A stretch of DNA of 64,000 nucleotides from Stigmatella aurantiaca (GCF_900109545.1 NZ_FOAP01000025.1:62001-126000); one strand, 5' to 3'. Positions 24,104 through 32,776 are shown, numbered from the stretch's first letter. Numbers and translations are program-made. Notes: generated by a model not told the origin, from the sequence alone.

Positions 24104-25075
24104 ATGGCGGTGTACACGGTGCTGGACTCCGGGGCGTTCGCGCGGATCGCCGAGGCCTTTGGGCTGGGCGAGGTGCACACGGTCGACGCCATCCCCGAGG
24201 GCTCCATCAACACCAACCACCGGTTCCTCACGTCGCAGGGGCGCTTCTTCGTGAGGCACACCACGGTGCGCTCGGCGGAGGATCTGCGCTTCGAGGCCGC
24301 GCTGCTCTCCCACCTCGCCGAGTCCCAGTTTCCGGGCCCCGCGCCCGTGCTCACGGCGCAGGGCGCGCCCTTCCTGGAGCTGCAGGGCGGGCGGGTGTCG
24401 GTGTTCCGGTGGCTCGTGGGCGAGGAGTTGAAGCGCCCGCAGCTCACCGCGGAGCACCTGGAGCGCCTGGGCCAGGAGCTGGGGAAGATGCACCGGCTCA
24501 CCCAGTCCTTCGGCGGCCACCGGGACAATCCCTACAGCGCGGCGCAGGTGCAGCAGTGGCTCACGGGGCTGCGGCGGAACCCGGACGTGGAGGTGGCCCA
24601 GGTGGCCGGGGAGCTGGAAGGGTACCTGGCGCGGGCCGAGCAGGAGCGCGCGGGCGGGCTGGAGCCTCGCGGCGTCATCCACGCGGACCTCTTCATGGAC
24701 AACGTGAAGTGGCTGGGGGACCGGGTGGGTGCCTTCTTCGACTTCGAGATGGCGTGCCGGGATGTCTACGCGCTGGACGTGGCCATCACCCTGAACGCCT
24801 GGGGCTTCGAGGGGCAGTACGTGCCGGCGCTGTGCCAGGCCTTCTTCCGGGGCTACCAGGACGCGCGCCCCCTGTCGCCGGTGGAGCGCGAGCACCTCTT
24901 CGGGCACGCGCTCTTCGGGGCGGTGCGCTACACCGCCAGCCGCATCCGGGACTTCCACCTGTCGCCGCTGCCCGCGGAGCAGCTCACCCGCAAGAGCTTC
25001 CGCACCTACCTGGCGCGGGCCCGGGAGCTGGTGGCCCTGGGGCCCGCGGGGTTCCTCCAGCGCATGGGGCTGTGA
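24104..25075 (+). CDS. homoserine kinase type II-like phosphotransferase
   Basis: This 323-residue protein has the choline/homoserine kinase-like (APH) fold: SINTNHRFLTSQGRFFVRHT for the ATP lobe, the catalytic GVIHADLFMDNVKW (His-x-Asp-x4-Asn) and FFDFEMACRDVYALDVA for the Mg2+ Asp. The match to type II homoserine kinases (threonine biosynthesis, ATP-dependent phosphorylation of L-homoserine) is good, though other small-molecule kinases share these motifs. The start is fixed by GGAGG eight bases before ATG 24104. No thr gene is nearby; the aspartate-semialdehyde-dehydrogenase-like gene at 60391 is far away and lacks its catalytic Cys. Confidence 0.75.
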   Translation: MAVYTVLDSGAFARIAEAFGLGEVHTVDAIPEGSINTNHRFLTSQGRFFVRHTTVRSAEDLRFEAALLSHLAESQFPGPAPVLTAQGAPFLELQGGRVSVFRWLVGEELKRPQLTAEHLERLGQELGKMHRLTQSFGGHRDNPYSAAQVQQWLTGLRRNPDVEVAQVAGELEGYLARAEQERAGGLEPRGVIHADLFMDNVKWLGDRVGAFFDFEMACRDVYALDVAITLNAWGFEGQYVPALCQAFFRGYQDARPLSPVEREHLFGHALFGAVRYTASRIRDFHLSPLPAEQLTRKSFRTYLARARELVALGPAGFLQRMGL

Positions 25076-25087
25076 GCGGGGCGGCGC

Positions 25088-25555
25088 TTAGATTCCGGAG
25101 ACGATCTTCCACTGGCCGTCGCGCTTCTCGAGCACCATCTGCTCCAGCTCCGAGTCGTTCTGGGCCCGGGTCGTCAGCGAGGGCAGCCGCCAGCTCGCGT
25201 TCCAGTAGTAGATGGCCACCGCCTGGTCCTTGTTGATGTCCAGCCGGCGCACGTTGATGTCCACCTTGGGGTTGTCCAGCCGGGAGAAGAGGTTCTTCAG
25301 GTGGTCCGCCAGGTTGGCATACGTGAGATCGTCCTCGAGCGTCTCCGTGCCGGAGTCCTCGCGGAAGCTCTCGGAGACGATGGCCAGGATGGCGCGCGAG
25401 TCCCTGGCCTCCAGGCCGGACCGGTAGCGTTCCATCACGCCCAGGATGGCGCGCGAATCCTCGGTGTCTTCGATATCGGTGCCGGCAATGCGCCGGGTGG
25501 CGCACGCCGTGACCAGGAGCAGCAGGGGCAGGACAAGGAGCGATCGGACGTTCAT
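25088..25555 (-). CDS. NTF2-like lipoprotein
   Basis: This 155-residue lipoprotein has the lipobox VTAC (LLLLVTACATRR). The mature part reads as a cone-shaped NTF2/SnoaL-like domain: DSRAILGVMERYRSGLEARD (helix 1), ILAIVSESFRED, then strands ending in EQMVLEKRDGQWKIVSGI. This is close in design to the NTF2-like protein at 20448, although that one has a membrane helix. Function is unknown. It is the last gene of a minus-strand set with the DUF2505-like protein (68-base gap), and converges with the kinase-like gene. Confidence 0.72.
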   Translation of the reverse strand: MNVRSLLVLPLLLLVTACATRRIAGTDIEDTEDSRAILGVMERYRSGLEARDSRAILAIVSESFREDSGTETLEDDLTYANLADHLKNLFSRLDNPKVDINVRRLDINKDQAVAIYYWNASWRLPSLTTRAQNDSELEQMVLEKRDGQWKIVSGI

Positions 25556-25623
25556 GGTTCGGTGGCCTCTATGAGTCCAACCGCTCCGGTGTCAACTCAT
25601 TCCCCAGACGGCCGGAGGACCGG

Positions 25624-26148
25624 TTACGCCTTGCGGACGTGCTCGGCGATGAAGCGGTTGAGCACCGGGAGCTCGGCATCGAGAATCTTCAGCCCCTCGG
25701 ACTGGATGACCTTCTCGCCAATGAGCGCCAGGGGCTTGAGCAGAAACGGCAGCTTGAGGGAAATCTCTCCCTCCATGGTGCGCTCGGTCTCGCCGTTGAC
25801 GTCCCTCAGGCGCAGCACGCCGGTGTTCACCATCATCTTGGAGATGGCGTTGGAGGTGGGCACGTTGGCGAACGTCAGCTCCTTGGTGCGCTTGTCATAG
25901 GTGGACGTCTCGACGAAGGCGAACCACTCGGGGGGAACCTTCTTGGGGCCAATGGCGCTGATGACGGGCTTGGGGCGGTAGCGGATCCGCCGGCGGACGA
26001 CGTTGCCCTCGTCTTTGACTTCCAGCGTCTGCACCTCCAAGAGCACGCCGTGGTGCTTGAGCAGAAAATCGGAGTACCGCTCGTCGAACAACGCGCGCTC
26101 CACCTCGTCCACCGTCCCCTGAATCCGCTGCCGCGCTTCGAACCGCAT
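25624..26148 (-). CDS. DUF2505-like START-fold protein
   Basis: This soluble 174-residue protein has no signal peptide. MRFEARQRIQGTVDEVERAL and RYRPKPVISAIGPKKV, with the C-terminal amphipathic helix (EGLKILDAELPVLNRFIAEH), match the DUF2505 family of SRPBCC/START-like lipid- or ligand-binding proteins. The ATG is supported by AGGAGGG six bases upstream; the longer frame to 27273 runs antisense-like through the metalloprotease and is rejected. It lies 29 bases after the peptidase MA gene, so the two are probably cotranscribed. No enzymatic residues are apparent. Confidence 0.75.
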   Translation of the reverse strand: MRFEARQRIQGTVDEVERALFDERYSDFLLKHHGVLLEVQTLEVKDEGNVVRRRIRYRPKPVISAIGPKKVPPEWFAFVETSTYDKRTKELTFANVPTSNAISKMMVNTGVLRLRDVNGETERTMEGEISLKLPFLLKPLALIGEKVIQSEGLKILDAELPVLNRFIAEHVRKA

Positions 26149-26177
26149 ACACCCTCCTGTCGAGTAGGCGGATGCGT

Positions 26178-28544
26178 CTAGCGGAAAGCCCGCCGGGGCA
26201 CCAGAGGTCCGCCCAGGGCACCATCCTCGAACGCACACCGGTCCACCCACTCGGTGGCCGCCTTCTTGAAGGCGGGTCCAAAATCCGGCAGTGCCCCCAC
26301 CTCGTGCCTCACCGCGCCGCAGTCCCCGGCGAGGTAGGAGGATTCCACCACCAGCCGCAGGGTCTCCCGGCGCAGGGCCTCGGACAGTGGTGGGGTGGCC
26401 TCCAGCGTCTGGCGCAGGTGCTCCACCGCGAGCGTGGGCTCGCCCACCTGGTGCAGCCGCCGCCCCAGCAGGTAGTGGAGGATGGGGTCCTTGGGCGTTG
26501 TCTCCAGCGCCCAGGCCAGGCGCACCAGGCGCAGGTCCTCGCGCGGGTCCCGGAAGAAGCGCTCCAGGGTCTCCAGGCGCGAGGGGGAGTCGATCGCGGA
26601 GAGCTTCACCTGGGCGGTGCGCTCCAGCTCGGGGCTGGGCGCCAGGGCGAGCACCCGCTCCAGGTACCGCCGGGCCCCTTCGAGCTGCGTCAGGCGCAGG
26701 GCCATGTCCGCCTGCCTCATCGCCACCTCGGCCTCCAGCGCGGGCTGGGCCTGGGCCTTTTCGGCCAGGCGCGCCAGCAACTGGGCCGCCTCGGCCGTCT
26801 GGTCGAGCTGATCCAGCGCGGAGGCCTGGCCCAGCTGGTAGGTGGGCTCCTCGGGCTGGAGCGACGCGGCGCGCTGGTAGAGCCGCAGGGACTCCTCCGG
26901 GTCTCCCAGGATGGAGCTGGCGGCCGCCTCGGACAGCCGCGCCACCTCGCGCGCGCAGGTGCGGGAGAAGAGGCTGCCGGTGCGGAAGCGCAAGAGGGCG
27001 CGGCTCAACGCCGCCTCGTCCAGCGGCAGGGAGTCCAGGAAGCGCTCCCACTCGGTGGCGAGCTCGTACACGGAGCGGCCGTAGGCGGCGGGGAAGTCCG
27101 CGTGGGCATAGAGGGTGCGGACCTTCTCCGCGCCGTAGGTGTCCGCCAGATAACGGATGAAGGAGCCCGCGACGGTGTACGCGCGCGTGGGCGCGGCCTG
27201 GTAGAAGCTCTCGGGGCCCATCAGCCCGCGCATGTCCGGCGCCAGCCCCTGCCGGCGCATGCCCGCCGCCCACTGGTGCAGCGTGAGGTCCCCCTGGATG
27301 GGGTCATCCGCGGCGACCGCGTAGCCTTCAATCACGCCCATCAGCGGCCACACCCCGAAGCGGGTGGTGACGCGGAAGGGGCCGCTGCCCGCGGGGGCCG
27401 CCATCACGTGCGCCAGCTCGTGGTGGAGGGTGGAGTGGGGGAAGGGGCGCTCGTTGATGTGCAGCTCGTAGCGCCAGGGCTTGGCGAACTGGGTCCTCCC
27501 GGCGCCCACCAGCTCCTGTTTCTCCTCGTCCGAGCGGTAGAGGTAGACGTGGATCGTCTCCGTGGGGGCCTGGCCGAGGAAGCGGGCGAGCTGGGCGTGG
27601 CGGAACTCCAGGTCCCTCGCCATGCGCTCCACGTCCTGCCGGGGCTTGCCGCGCGGGTAGTGCAGGCGGAAGTGGGGCGTGTCCCGGACCCCGCCGAGGC
27701 GCTCGGAGAGGGTGGCGTCGTTCATTCGCAGCCCCAGCGCGGGGGCCTGTACCTCGATGAAGGCGATGCTTCCCAGGAGCAGCGCCAGCAACCCTCCCGT
27801 GCCCAGCCCCACGCGCGGCCGGGCGAGGCGGCCTTCCCGCACGTCCAGGCTCAGGGCCGCCAGCAGCGCCAGCACCGAGGCCCCCAGCAGCGTCTCCAGC
27901 CGGAACCACGCCAGGCGGGGGGTGACCTCCAGCGCCTCGTCGTAGAGCGGGCCGGGCAGATGTCCGAGGAAGTGGTTGAAGGCATACACCTGGGGGCCGA
28001 AGACGATGGGCCAGGCGGTGAGGAGGCCCGAGGCGAGCACCAGGCCGGCATAGGCGAGCACCGCGCGCCCGGGCCGTTGGACTCCGAAGCCGCAGAGGAC
28101 GCCGGCCGCGGCGGCCAGGGCGGCGGAGGGAAGGGTGAGCAGGGGGTAGAAGCCCACGAGCTCGAACGGATCACACGGGGTGGTGAGCCACGCGAAGAGG
28201 GTGGCGCTGAGGAAGGGGGGCAGGAGCACCGCGGTGTTCAGCAGCAGGGCGGTGCCCAGGGCGTGGGCCACGGCCACCCCGGGGCGTTCCGGCCGGGGAA
28301 GATCCTTCCAGCGGGGCTCCTCTCCCCGGAGGATGCGGCGCTCCTGGGCGGCGGCGGCGATGCCCACGCCTCCCCCCAGGGTGCCCACGGCGATGGCCAG
28401 GGCGAGCCCCAGTTCGAAACCGGGCACCCCAAACAGCGGGAGGAAGACCAGCGCGGAGCCTCCGAGTGCCAGGGCACCCACCACACAGAACACCGCACGG
28501 CGGCGCAGCAGGGCGAGAACTCGGGATGATGGGACTTGCTGCAT
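26178..28544 (-). CDS. multi-pass membrane zinc metalloprotease with TPR tail
   Basis: This 788-residue protein has an N-terminal membrane region of about 270 residues with some seven hydrophobic helices (FCVVGALALGGSALVFL and later ones). A soluble peptidase MA-like (gluzincin) domain then carries the zinc motif HHELAHVM (HExxH, with Glu catalytic) and GVIEGYAVAADD downstream as the likely third-ligand Glu helix. The C-terminal ~250 residues are TPR repeats. This order suggests an integral membrane protease with a periplasmic catalytic domain. The start at 28544 has AGGGGAG just upstream; it lies only 25 bases from the divergent PilZ start. Substrate unknown. Confidence 0.8.
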   Translation of the reverse strand: MQQVPSSRVLALLRRRAVFCVVGALALGGSALVFLPLFGVPGFELGLALAIAVGTLGGGVGIAAAAQERRILRGEEPRWKDLPRPERPGVAVAHALGTALLLNTAVLLPPFLSATLFAWLTTPCDPFELVGFYPLLTLPSAALAAAAGVLCGFGVQRPGRAVLAYAGLVLASGLLTAWPIVFGPQVYAFNHFLGHLPGPLYDEALEVTPRLAWFRLETLLGASVLALLAALSLDVREGRLARPRVGLGTGGLLALLLGSIAFIEVQAPALGLRMNDATLSERLGGVRDTPHFRLHYPRGKPRQDVERMARDLEFRHAQLARFLGQAPTETIHVYLYRSDEEKQELVGAGRTQFAKPWRYELHINERPFPHSTLHHELAHVMAAPAGSGPFRVTTRFGVWPLMGVIEGYAVAADDPIQGDLTLHQWAAGMRRQGLAPDMRGLMGPESFYQAAPTRAYTVAGSFIRYLADTYGAEKVRTLYAHADFPAAYGRSVYELATEWERFLDSLPLDEAALSRALLRFRTGSLFSRTCAREVARLSEAAASSILGDPEESLRLYQRAASLQPEEPTYQLGQASALDQLDQTAEAAQLLARLAEKAQAQPALEAEVAMRQADMALRLTQLEGARRYLERVLALAPSPELERTAQVKLSAIDSPSRLETLERFFRDPREDLRLVRLAWALETTPKDPILHYLLGRRLHQVGEPTLAVEHLRQTLEATPPLSEALRRETLRLVVESSYLAGDCGAVRHEVGALPDFGPAFKKAATEWVDRCAFEDGALGGPLVPRRAFR

Positions 28545-28569
28545 GGGCTCCCCTATACTCCCTGCCAGC
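28545..28569. promoter_or_regulatory. 25-base divergent spacer with TATACT element
   Basis: The divergent start codons of the membrane protease and PilZ genes are only 25 bases apart. A plus-strand TATACT lies at 28554-28559, 10 bases before the PilZ ATG, which has no ribosome site; this fits a nearly leaderless PilZ transcript. No -35 box is evident. The AGGGGAG on the opposite strand serves the protease gene. Confidence 0.35.
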
Positions 28570-28962
28570 ATGCCCGAACAGAAGACCGGTCCCGAGCACC
28601 GCCAGCACACGCGGGCGCCCATCGAACTGAAAGTCGATTACAAGAAGCTCAACTCCTTCTTCGCCGACTACACGAAGAACATCTCCAAGGGTGGCACCTT
28701 CATCAAGACGAAGAAGCCGCTGCCCATCGGCACGCGCTTCCTCTTCAAGCTGACGGTGCCCCAGCGCGAGGCGCCCTTCGAGCTGCTGGGCGAGGTGGTC
28801 TGGTCCAAGGGGGATGGGGACGAGCCCGGCATGGGCATCCGCTTCATCTACAGCAACGACTCCCAGCGCACGGAGTTCGAGGCCGTCGTCGAGAAGCTCA
28901 TGGCGGACAGCCTGGGCACGGACCTGACCGAGAAGCTCCTCAAGAAGCCCCTGCACTCATGA
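28570..28962 (+). CDS. PilZ-domain protein (candidate c-di-GMP receptor)
   Basis: This single-domain protein of 130 residues carries both parts of the PilZ c-di-GMP signature: RQHTR (RxxxR) at about residues 11-15 and NISKGG (NxSxxG) at about 37-42. Strands FLFKLTVPQREAPF and LGEVVWSKGDGDEPGMGIRF finish the beta-barrel; this last pattern is typical of the TIGR02266-type PilZ proteins that are abundant in myxobacteria. Some of these act in motility and polarity (for example PlpA of Myxococcus), but equivalence is not shown. It overlaps the DUF192 gene as ATGA. Confidence 0.85.
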   Translation: MPEQKTGPEHRQHTRAPIELKVDYKKLNSFFADYTKNISKGGTFIKTKKPLPIGTRFLFKLTVPQREAPFELLGEVVWSKGDGDEPGMGIRFIYSNDSQRTEFEAVVEKLMADSLGTDLTEKLLKKPLHS

Positions 28963-29501
28963 AGCTCCATTCCGTCAAGACGGGGGCCCTGTCGGCCCTG
29001 CTGCTGCTCGTGGCCTGCCAGGCGCCCGAAGCCCAGGGCAAGCCTCCCGCGAGCCGCCCGCCTGTCACCGATGTGTCCGCGGAGGACTATGTGCTGCCCC
29101 CGCTGCCGCGTGCCTGGGTCCGCCTCAAGGATGCTTTTGGAGGGGTTCACCGGGTGGAGGTGGAAGTGGCCGCCACGCCGGAGTCCCGCACGCGCGGGAT
29201 GATGTGGCGCAAGGAGCTGGCCGCCGGCAAGGGCATGCTCTTTCTCTTCCCCGAGGAGGAGGTGCAGAGCTTCTGGATGCGCAACACGCTCATCCCCCTG
29301 GACATGCTCTTCATCAACTCGAAGATGCATCTGGTGGGCATCAGCGAACGGGCCGTGCCGCGCACGCTCACGCCGCGCTCGGTGGGGGTGCCCAGCCAGT
29401 TCGTGCTGGAGGTCCCCGGCGGCTGGTGCCAGTCGGTGGGGGTGGTGAAGGGCGCGACCGTGGAGTTCGAGGGTGTCTCCTCCATCCCCATCGTTCCCTG
29501 A
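28959..29501 (+). CDS. DUF192 lipoprotein
   Basis: This is a 180-residue protein with a lipoprotein signal (LLLLVACQAPE, lipid Cys at 20). After a ~30-residue Pro-rich linker, the DUF192 domain spans residues ~55-178: VEVEVAATPESRTRGMMWRK, MLFLFPEEEVQSFWMRNTLI and PLDMLFI. DUF192 is a small secreted domain of unknown biochemical role. Its ATG overlaps the PilZ stop codon (ATGA), so the two are translationally coupled. The functional link between a cytoplasmic c-di-GMP receptor and this envelope protein is not evident from the sequence. Confidence 0.85.
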   Translation: MKLHSVKTGALSALLLLVACQAPEAQGKPPASRPPVTDVSAEDYVLPPLPRAWVRLKDAFGGVHRVEVEVAATPESRTRGMMWRKELAAGKGMLFLFPEEEVQSFWMRNTLIPLDMLFINSKMHLVGISERAVPRTLTPRSVGVPSQFVLEVPGGWCQSVGVVKGATVEFEGVSSIPIVP

Positions 29502-29534
29502 GCCCGCAGTGCCTGGATGCCTCCGGAGGGGAAC

Positions 29535-30551
29535 ATGACGGCTGAAGCGCTTCCCGAGACCATGCGTGCCCTGTGCCTCACGGACTACGGCGGGGGGCCC
29601 CACGCGCTGCGGCTCGTGCGGCGCCCGGTGCCGAAGCCCGCGCCCGGACAGCTCCTGGTGCGCGTGAAGGCCGCGCCCATCCACCCCGCGGACCAGATGT
29701 TCATGCGGGGCCAGTATGGGGTGAAGAAGCCGCTGCCGGTGGTGCCCGGCTTCGAGGGCAGCGGCACGGTGGTGGCCGCGGGGAGCCTGGCGGGACGGCT
29801 GCTGGTGGGGCGCCGGGTGGGGGTGTCCTCCGCGCAGAGCCAGGATGGGACGTGGGCGGAGTACGTGGTGGTGCCCATGTCCCAGTGCCTGCCCCTGTTG
29901 CCGGGCATCGATGACGAGCAGGGGGCGAGCCTCTTCGTCAACCCCTTCTCGGCCTGGGCGATGATGGAGCTGGCGCGCCAGGGCAAGCACCGGGCGCTGG
30001 TGCAGAGCGCGGCGGCGAGTACCCTGGGGCGCATGCTGCTGCGGCTCTCCCTGCAGGCGGGGATTCCGCTGGTGAACATCGTCCGCCGGGCGGAGCAGGA
30101 GGAGCTGCTGCGCGGGCTCGGGGCCGAGCACGTGGTGAACAGCAGCGAGCCAGAGTTCGAGGAGCGCCTGCGGCTGCGCTGCCACGAGCTGGGGGTGACG
30201 CTGGGCTTCGACGCGGTGGCGGGCGCGATGACGGGGCAGCTCCTTCAGGCGCTGCCCGAGGGCGGCACGGTGGTGGTCTACGGCGCGCTCTCCGGCGAGG
30301 AGAGCCGCGTGCCGGTGGGCGAGCTGATCTTCCGCCGCCAGAAGGTGGAAGGGTTCTGGTTGGGCACGTGGCTCTCCCAGGGCTTCGGCAAGTCCCAGCT
30401 CCGGGCCCTGGTGGAGGTGCCCCTGCGGATGGGCAAGGCGTTCGAGACGCCCGTGCGCGCGTGCTTTCCCCTCGAAGCGGCGGAAGAGGCGCTGCGCCTG
30501 GCCGGGACGGACATGACGTCGGGCAAGGTGTTCTTCACCCCGAACGCCTGA
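29535..30551 (+). CDS. zinc-independent MDR oxidoreductase (quinone oxidoreductase-like)
   Basis: This 338-residue enzyme belongs to the medium-chain dehydrogenase/reductase family. The N-terminal GroES-like domain has KAAPIHPADQMFMRGQYG and VPGFEGSGTVV; the NAD(P)-binding Rossmann part shows VQSAAASTLGRMLLRLS in place of the usual AAGGVG-type loop. The zinc-ligand cysteines of alcohol dehydrogenases are absent, so it is likely an NADPH-dependent quinone/enoyl reductase. GGAGGGG precedes the ATG at 29535. It lies 33 bases downstream of the DUF192 gene and converges with ybaK. Confidence 0.82.
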   Translation: MTAEALPETMRALCLTDYGGGPHALRLVRRPVPKPAPGQLLVRVKAAPIHPADQMFMRGQYGVKKPLPVVPGFEGSGTVVAAGSLAGRLLVGRRVGVSSAQSQDGTWAEYVVVPMSQCLPLLPGIDDEQGASLFVNPFSAWAMMELARQGKHRALVQSAAASTLGRMLLRLSLQAGIPLVNIVRRAEQEELLRGLGAEHVVNSSEPEFEERLRLRCHELGVTLGFDAVAGAMTGQLLQALPEGGTVVVYGALSGEESRVPVGELIFRRQKVEGFWLGTWLSQGFGKSQLRALVEVPLRMGKAFETPVRACFPLEAAEEALRLAGTDMTSGKVFFTPNA

Positions 30552-30578
30552 GCCCGGGAGGGCTTCAGCCCTTCGGGC
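30552..30578. terminator. hairpin between convergent MDR and ybaK genes
   Basis: GCCCG/CGGGC outer arms and AGGGCT/AGCCCT inner arms, separated by a small bulge, form an 11-pair stem around a two-base loop region. It starts right after the MDR stop codon and spans the ybaK stop, so it could act in both directions. No T-tract is present. Confidence 0.35.
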
Positions 30579-31041
30579 GGGAGATGGGGCCCACCTTGCA
30601 CTTCGTCACCTGCCGGTAGGCCTCCGGCGCCAGCAGGAGCTGGGTGCCCCGCACGCCCGCGGACACGGAGATGACGTCGAACAGGTCGATCGTATCGTCC
30701 GCGAAGACGGGGTAGTCCTTCTTGCCGCCCAGAGCCGTCACCCCGCCCCGGATGTAGCCCGTGAGCGGTTGCAGCTCCTTCAGGGGCACGGTGTCCACCT
30801 TCCGGTCCCCGCTCAGCCGGGCCAGCGCCTTCAGGTCCAGCTCCGCGTCGCCGGGCACCACGGCCAGGAGGACGCCCGTCCGGTCGCCGCGCGCCACCAG
30901 CGTCTTGAACACCTGCTCGGCGGGCAGCCCCACCTTGGCGGCCACCGTCTCCGCGGACAGGTCCTCGGGGTCCACCTCGTACTCGCGCAGCTCGTAGGCA
31001 ACCCCGAGCGTGTCCAGCAGGCGGGCGGCGTTCGTCTTCAC
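30565..31041 (-). CDS. ybaK: YbaK-type Cys-tRNA(Pro)/Cys-tRNA(Cys) deacylase
   Basis: This 158-residue protein belongs to the YbaK/EbsC trans-editing family, which hydrolyses Cys mischarged on tRNA(Pro). Family features visible are the EQVFKTLVARGD block with the conserved Lys, the VVPGDAELDLKALARL segment, and GGVTALGGKKDYPVFAD, ending at the SAGVRGTQLLLAPEAY strand. The gene lies four bases after purK and is the last of the purE-purK-ybaK set, so it is probably cotranscribed with purine biosynthesis genes, a housekeeping association with no evident functional link. Confidence 0.9.
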   Translation of the reverse strand: MKTNAARLLDTLGVAYELREYEVDPEDLSAETVAAKVGLPAEQVFKTLVARGDRTGVLLAVVPGDAELDLKALARLSGDRKVDTVPLKELQPLTGYIRGGVTALGGKKDYPVFADDTIDLFDVISVSAGVRGTQLLLAPEAYRQVTKCKVGPISRPKG

Positions 31042-31045
31042 GGCC

Positions 31046-32182
31046 TCACATCCCCAGGGCCTGGGCGGCGGCTTTGACGCGGGTGAGCGCCTCTTCGGGC
31101 GTGGTGCCCACGGCGGACAGGTGCCCCATCTTCCGGCCCTTGCGCGCCTCGCGCTTGCCGTACAGGTGCAGCCGGACGCCCGGCATCGCCAGCACCTGCT
31201 CGAAGCGGGGGCCGCCCTCGCTCAGCCACAGGTCCCCCAGCAGGTTCACGATGGCCGCGGGGCGCACCACCTCCACCGAGCCCAGGGGCAGATTGCACAC
31301 CGCGCGCACCGCCTGCTCGAACTGGCTGGTGAGGCAGGCCACCTCCGTGGCGTGGAAGCTGTTGTGCGGCCGGGGCGCCAGCTCGTTCACGAGCAGCGTG
31401 CCGTCCTTCAACAGGAACATCTCCACCACCAGGAGCCCCTCCACCTGGAGCGCGTGGGCCATGGCGCGGGCGATGTCCGCGGCCTGCGAGGCCACGGCGG
31501 GGGGCACCGGGCCGGGGAGCAGCGACCAGGCCAGGATGCGGTCCTCGTGGTGGTTGAAGGCGGGCGGGTACACCGCCGTCTCGCCCCGGGGGTTGCGGGC
31601 CACCAGCACGGACAGCTCGGCCTCCAGGTCCAGCGTGGCCTCCACCACCACCGCGCGCTCGCCCAGCTCGCGCCAGGCCTGGGGGGCCTCCGCGGCGGAC
31701 TTCACCACCACCTGCCCGCGGCCGTCATAGCCGCCCTCGCAGGACTTCACGAAGCAGCGCCCTCCCAGGGCGCTCACCTCCGCGGCGAGTTCCTCCGCGC
31801 GGCCCACCTCGCGCCAGGGGCCCAGCGGAAAGCCGTTCTTGGCCAGCCACGCCTTCTGCCGTCCCCGGTGCTGCACGACTTCCAGCACCTCGGCGGAGGG
31901 GCGCACCGGCGCGTGCTCCGCCGCCGCCCTCAGCGAGGCCAGGGGAATCTTTTCGATCTCCAGTGTCACCACCTCGCACGCCCGGGCGAGCTGGGCCGCC
32001 GCCTTCGTGTCCCCGAAGTCGGCCGTGTAGCACTGGTCCACCACCCAGCGGGCGGGGCAGGCGGGATCCGGATCCAGCGCCTGGACCTGGAAGCCGAGCG
32101 TGCGGGCCGACAGCGCCATCATCCGGCCGAGCTGCCCACCGCCCAGGATGCCGAGGGTCCCTCCGGGGAGCACGGTCTTCAT
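31046..32182 (-). CDS. purK: 5-(carboxyamino)imidazole ribonucleotide synthase
   Basis: This 378-residue ATP-grasp enzyme converts AIR, ATP and bicarbonate to N5-CAIR in purine biosynthesis. Visible features are the N-terminal GTLGILGGGQLGRMMALSA pre-ATP-grasp motif, DPDPACPARWV, the GGYDGRGQVVV glycine-rich ATP loop, and MFLLKDGTLLVNELAPRPHNS with the metal-binding Glu/Asn. Length matches the family. It overlaps purE by four bases (ATGA), so the two enzymes of consecutive steps are made in a coupled way. Confidence 0.95.
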   Translation of the reverse strand: MKTVLPGGTLGILGGGQLGRMMALSARTLGFQVQALDPDPACPARWVVDQCYTADFGDTKAAAQLARACEVVTLEIEKIPLASLRAAAEHAPVRPSAEVLEVVQHRGRQKAWLAKNGFPLGPWREVGRAEELAAEVSALGGRCFVKSCEGGYDGRGQVVVKSAAEAPQAWRELGERAVVVEATLDLEAELSVLVARNPRGETAVYPPAFNHHEDRILAWSLLPGPVPPAVASQAADIARAMAHALQVEGLLVVEMFLLKDGTLLVNELAPRPHNSFHATEVACLTSQFEQAVRAVCNLPLGSVEVVRPAAIVNLLGDLWLSEGGPRFEQVLAMPGVRLHLYGKREARKGRKMGHLSAVGTTPEEALTRVKAAAQALGM

Positions 32183-32676
32183 GAGAGCTCCCGCTCGTGA
32201 AGCACCTCGTCGGTGCGGGCCTTGCGCCAGCTGGCCAGCCGCGCGCGCAGCTCCGGGCGCTGGAGGGCGAGGATGGAGGCGGCGTGGAGCGCGGCGTTGG
32301 CCGCGCCGGGCTTGCCGATGGCCTGCGTGCCCACGGGGACGCCCTTGGGCATCTGGACGATGGACAGCAGCGCGTCGAAGCCGTTGAGCACCGTGGTGGG
32401 CATGGGCACCCCGAGCACGGGCAGCAGCGTCTTGCTGGCCACCATGCCCGGCAGGTGGGCCGCCCCGCCGGCCGCCGCGATGATGACCGACAGTCCCCGG
32501 GACTCCGCCGTGGAGGCGTATTCGATCATCCAGTCCGGGGTGCGGTGGGCGGAGACGATGCGCACCTCGTGGGGGATGCCCAGCTCGGTGAGGATGTCGA
32601 TGGCAGGGCGCAGGTGCTCGAGATCGCTCTTGCCGCCCATGATGACTCCGACCCAGGGGGTGTCCGCACTCGCCAT
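32179..32676 (-). CDS. purE: N5-CAIR mutase
   Basis: This class I PurE of 165 residues rearranges N5-CAIR to CAIR directly after PurK. VGVIMGGKSDLEHL, the catalytic SAHRTPDWM, and AAAGGAAHLPGMVAS with the following LPVLGVPM are all canonical. An upstream ATG at 32694 (six residues more) has a weaker ribosome site; the ATG at 32676 leaves GGAGG 11 bases away, so either is possible. It heads the purE-purK-ybaK set, and the promoter should lie in the 132 bases up to the VWA gene, which also contain a terminator hairpin. Confidence 0.94.
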   Translation of the reverse strand: MASADTPWVGVIMGGKSDLEHLRPAIDILTELGIPHEVRIVSAHRTPDWMIEYASTAESRGLSVIIAAAGGAAHLPGMVASKTLLPVLGVPMPTTVLNGFDALLSIVQMPKGVPVGTQAIGKPGAANAALHAASILALQRPELRARLASWRKARTDEVLHERELS

Positions 32677-32776
32677 GCTGTCTCGCGCCTCCATGCGCTT
32701 TCCCGCCGGGGGCGGGAGAATGCGGAGATAGGGCGGCGCGATTCCGCCGGTCAACCGAGAAGCGCGCGTCCTGTGA

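Noticed and set aside
28570-28962. Naming the PilZ gene plpA
   Set aside because: Myxobacteria encode many small PilZ proteins; single-domain size alone cannot identify PlpA.
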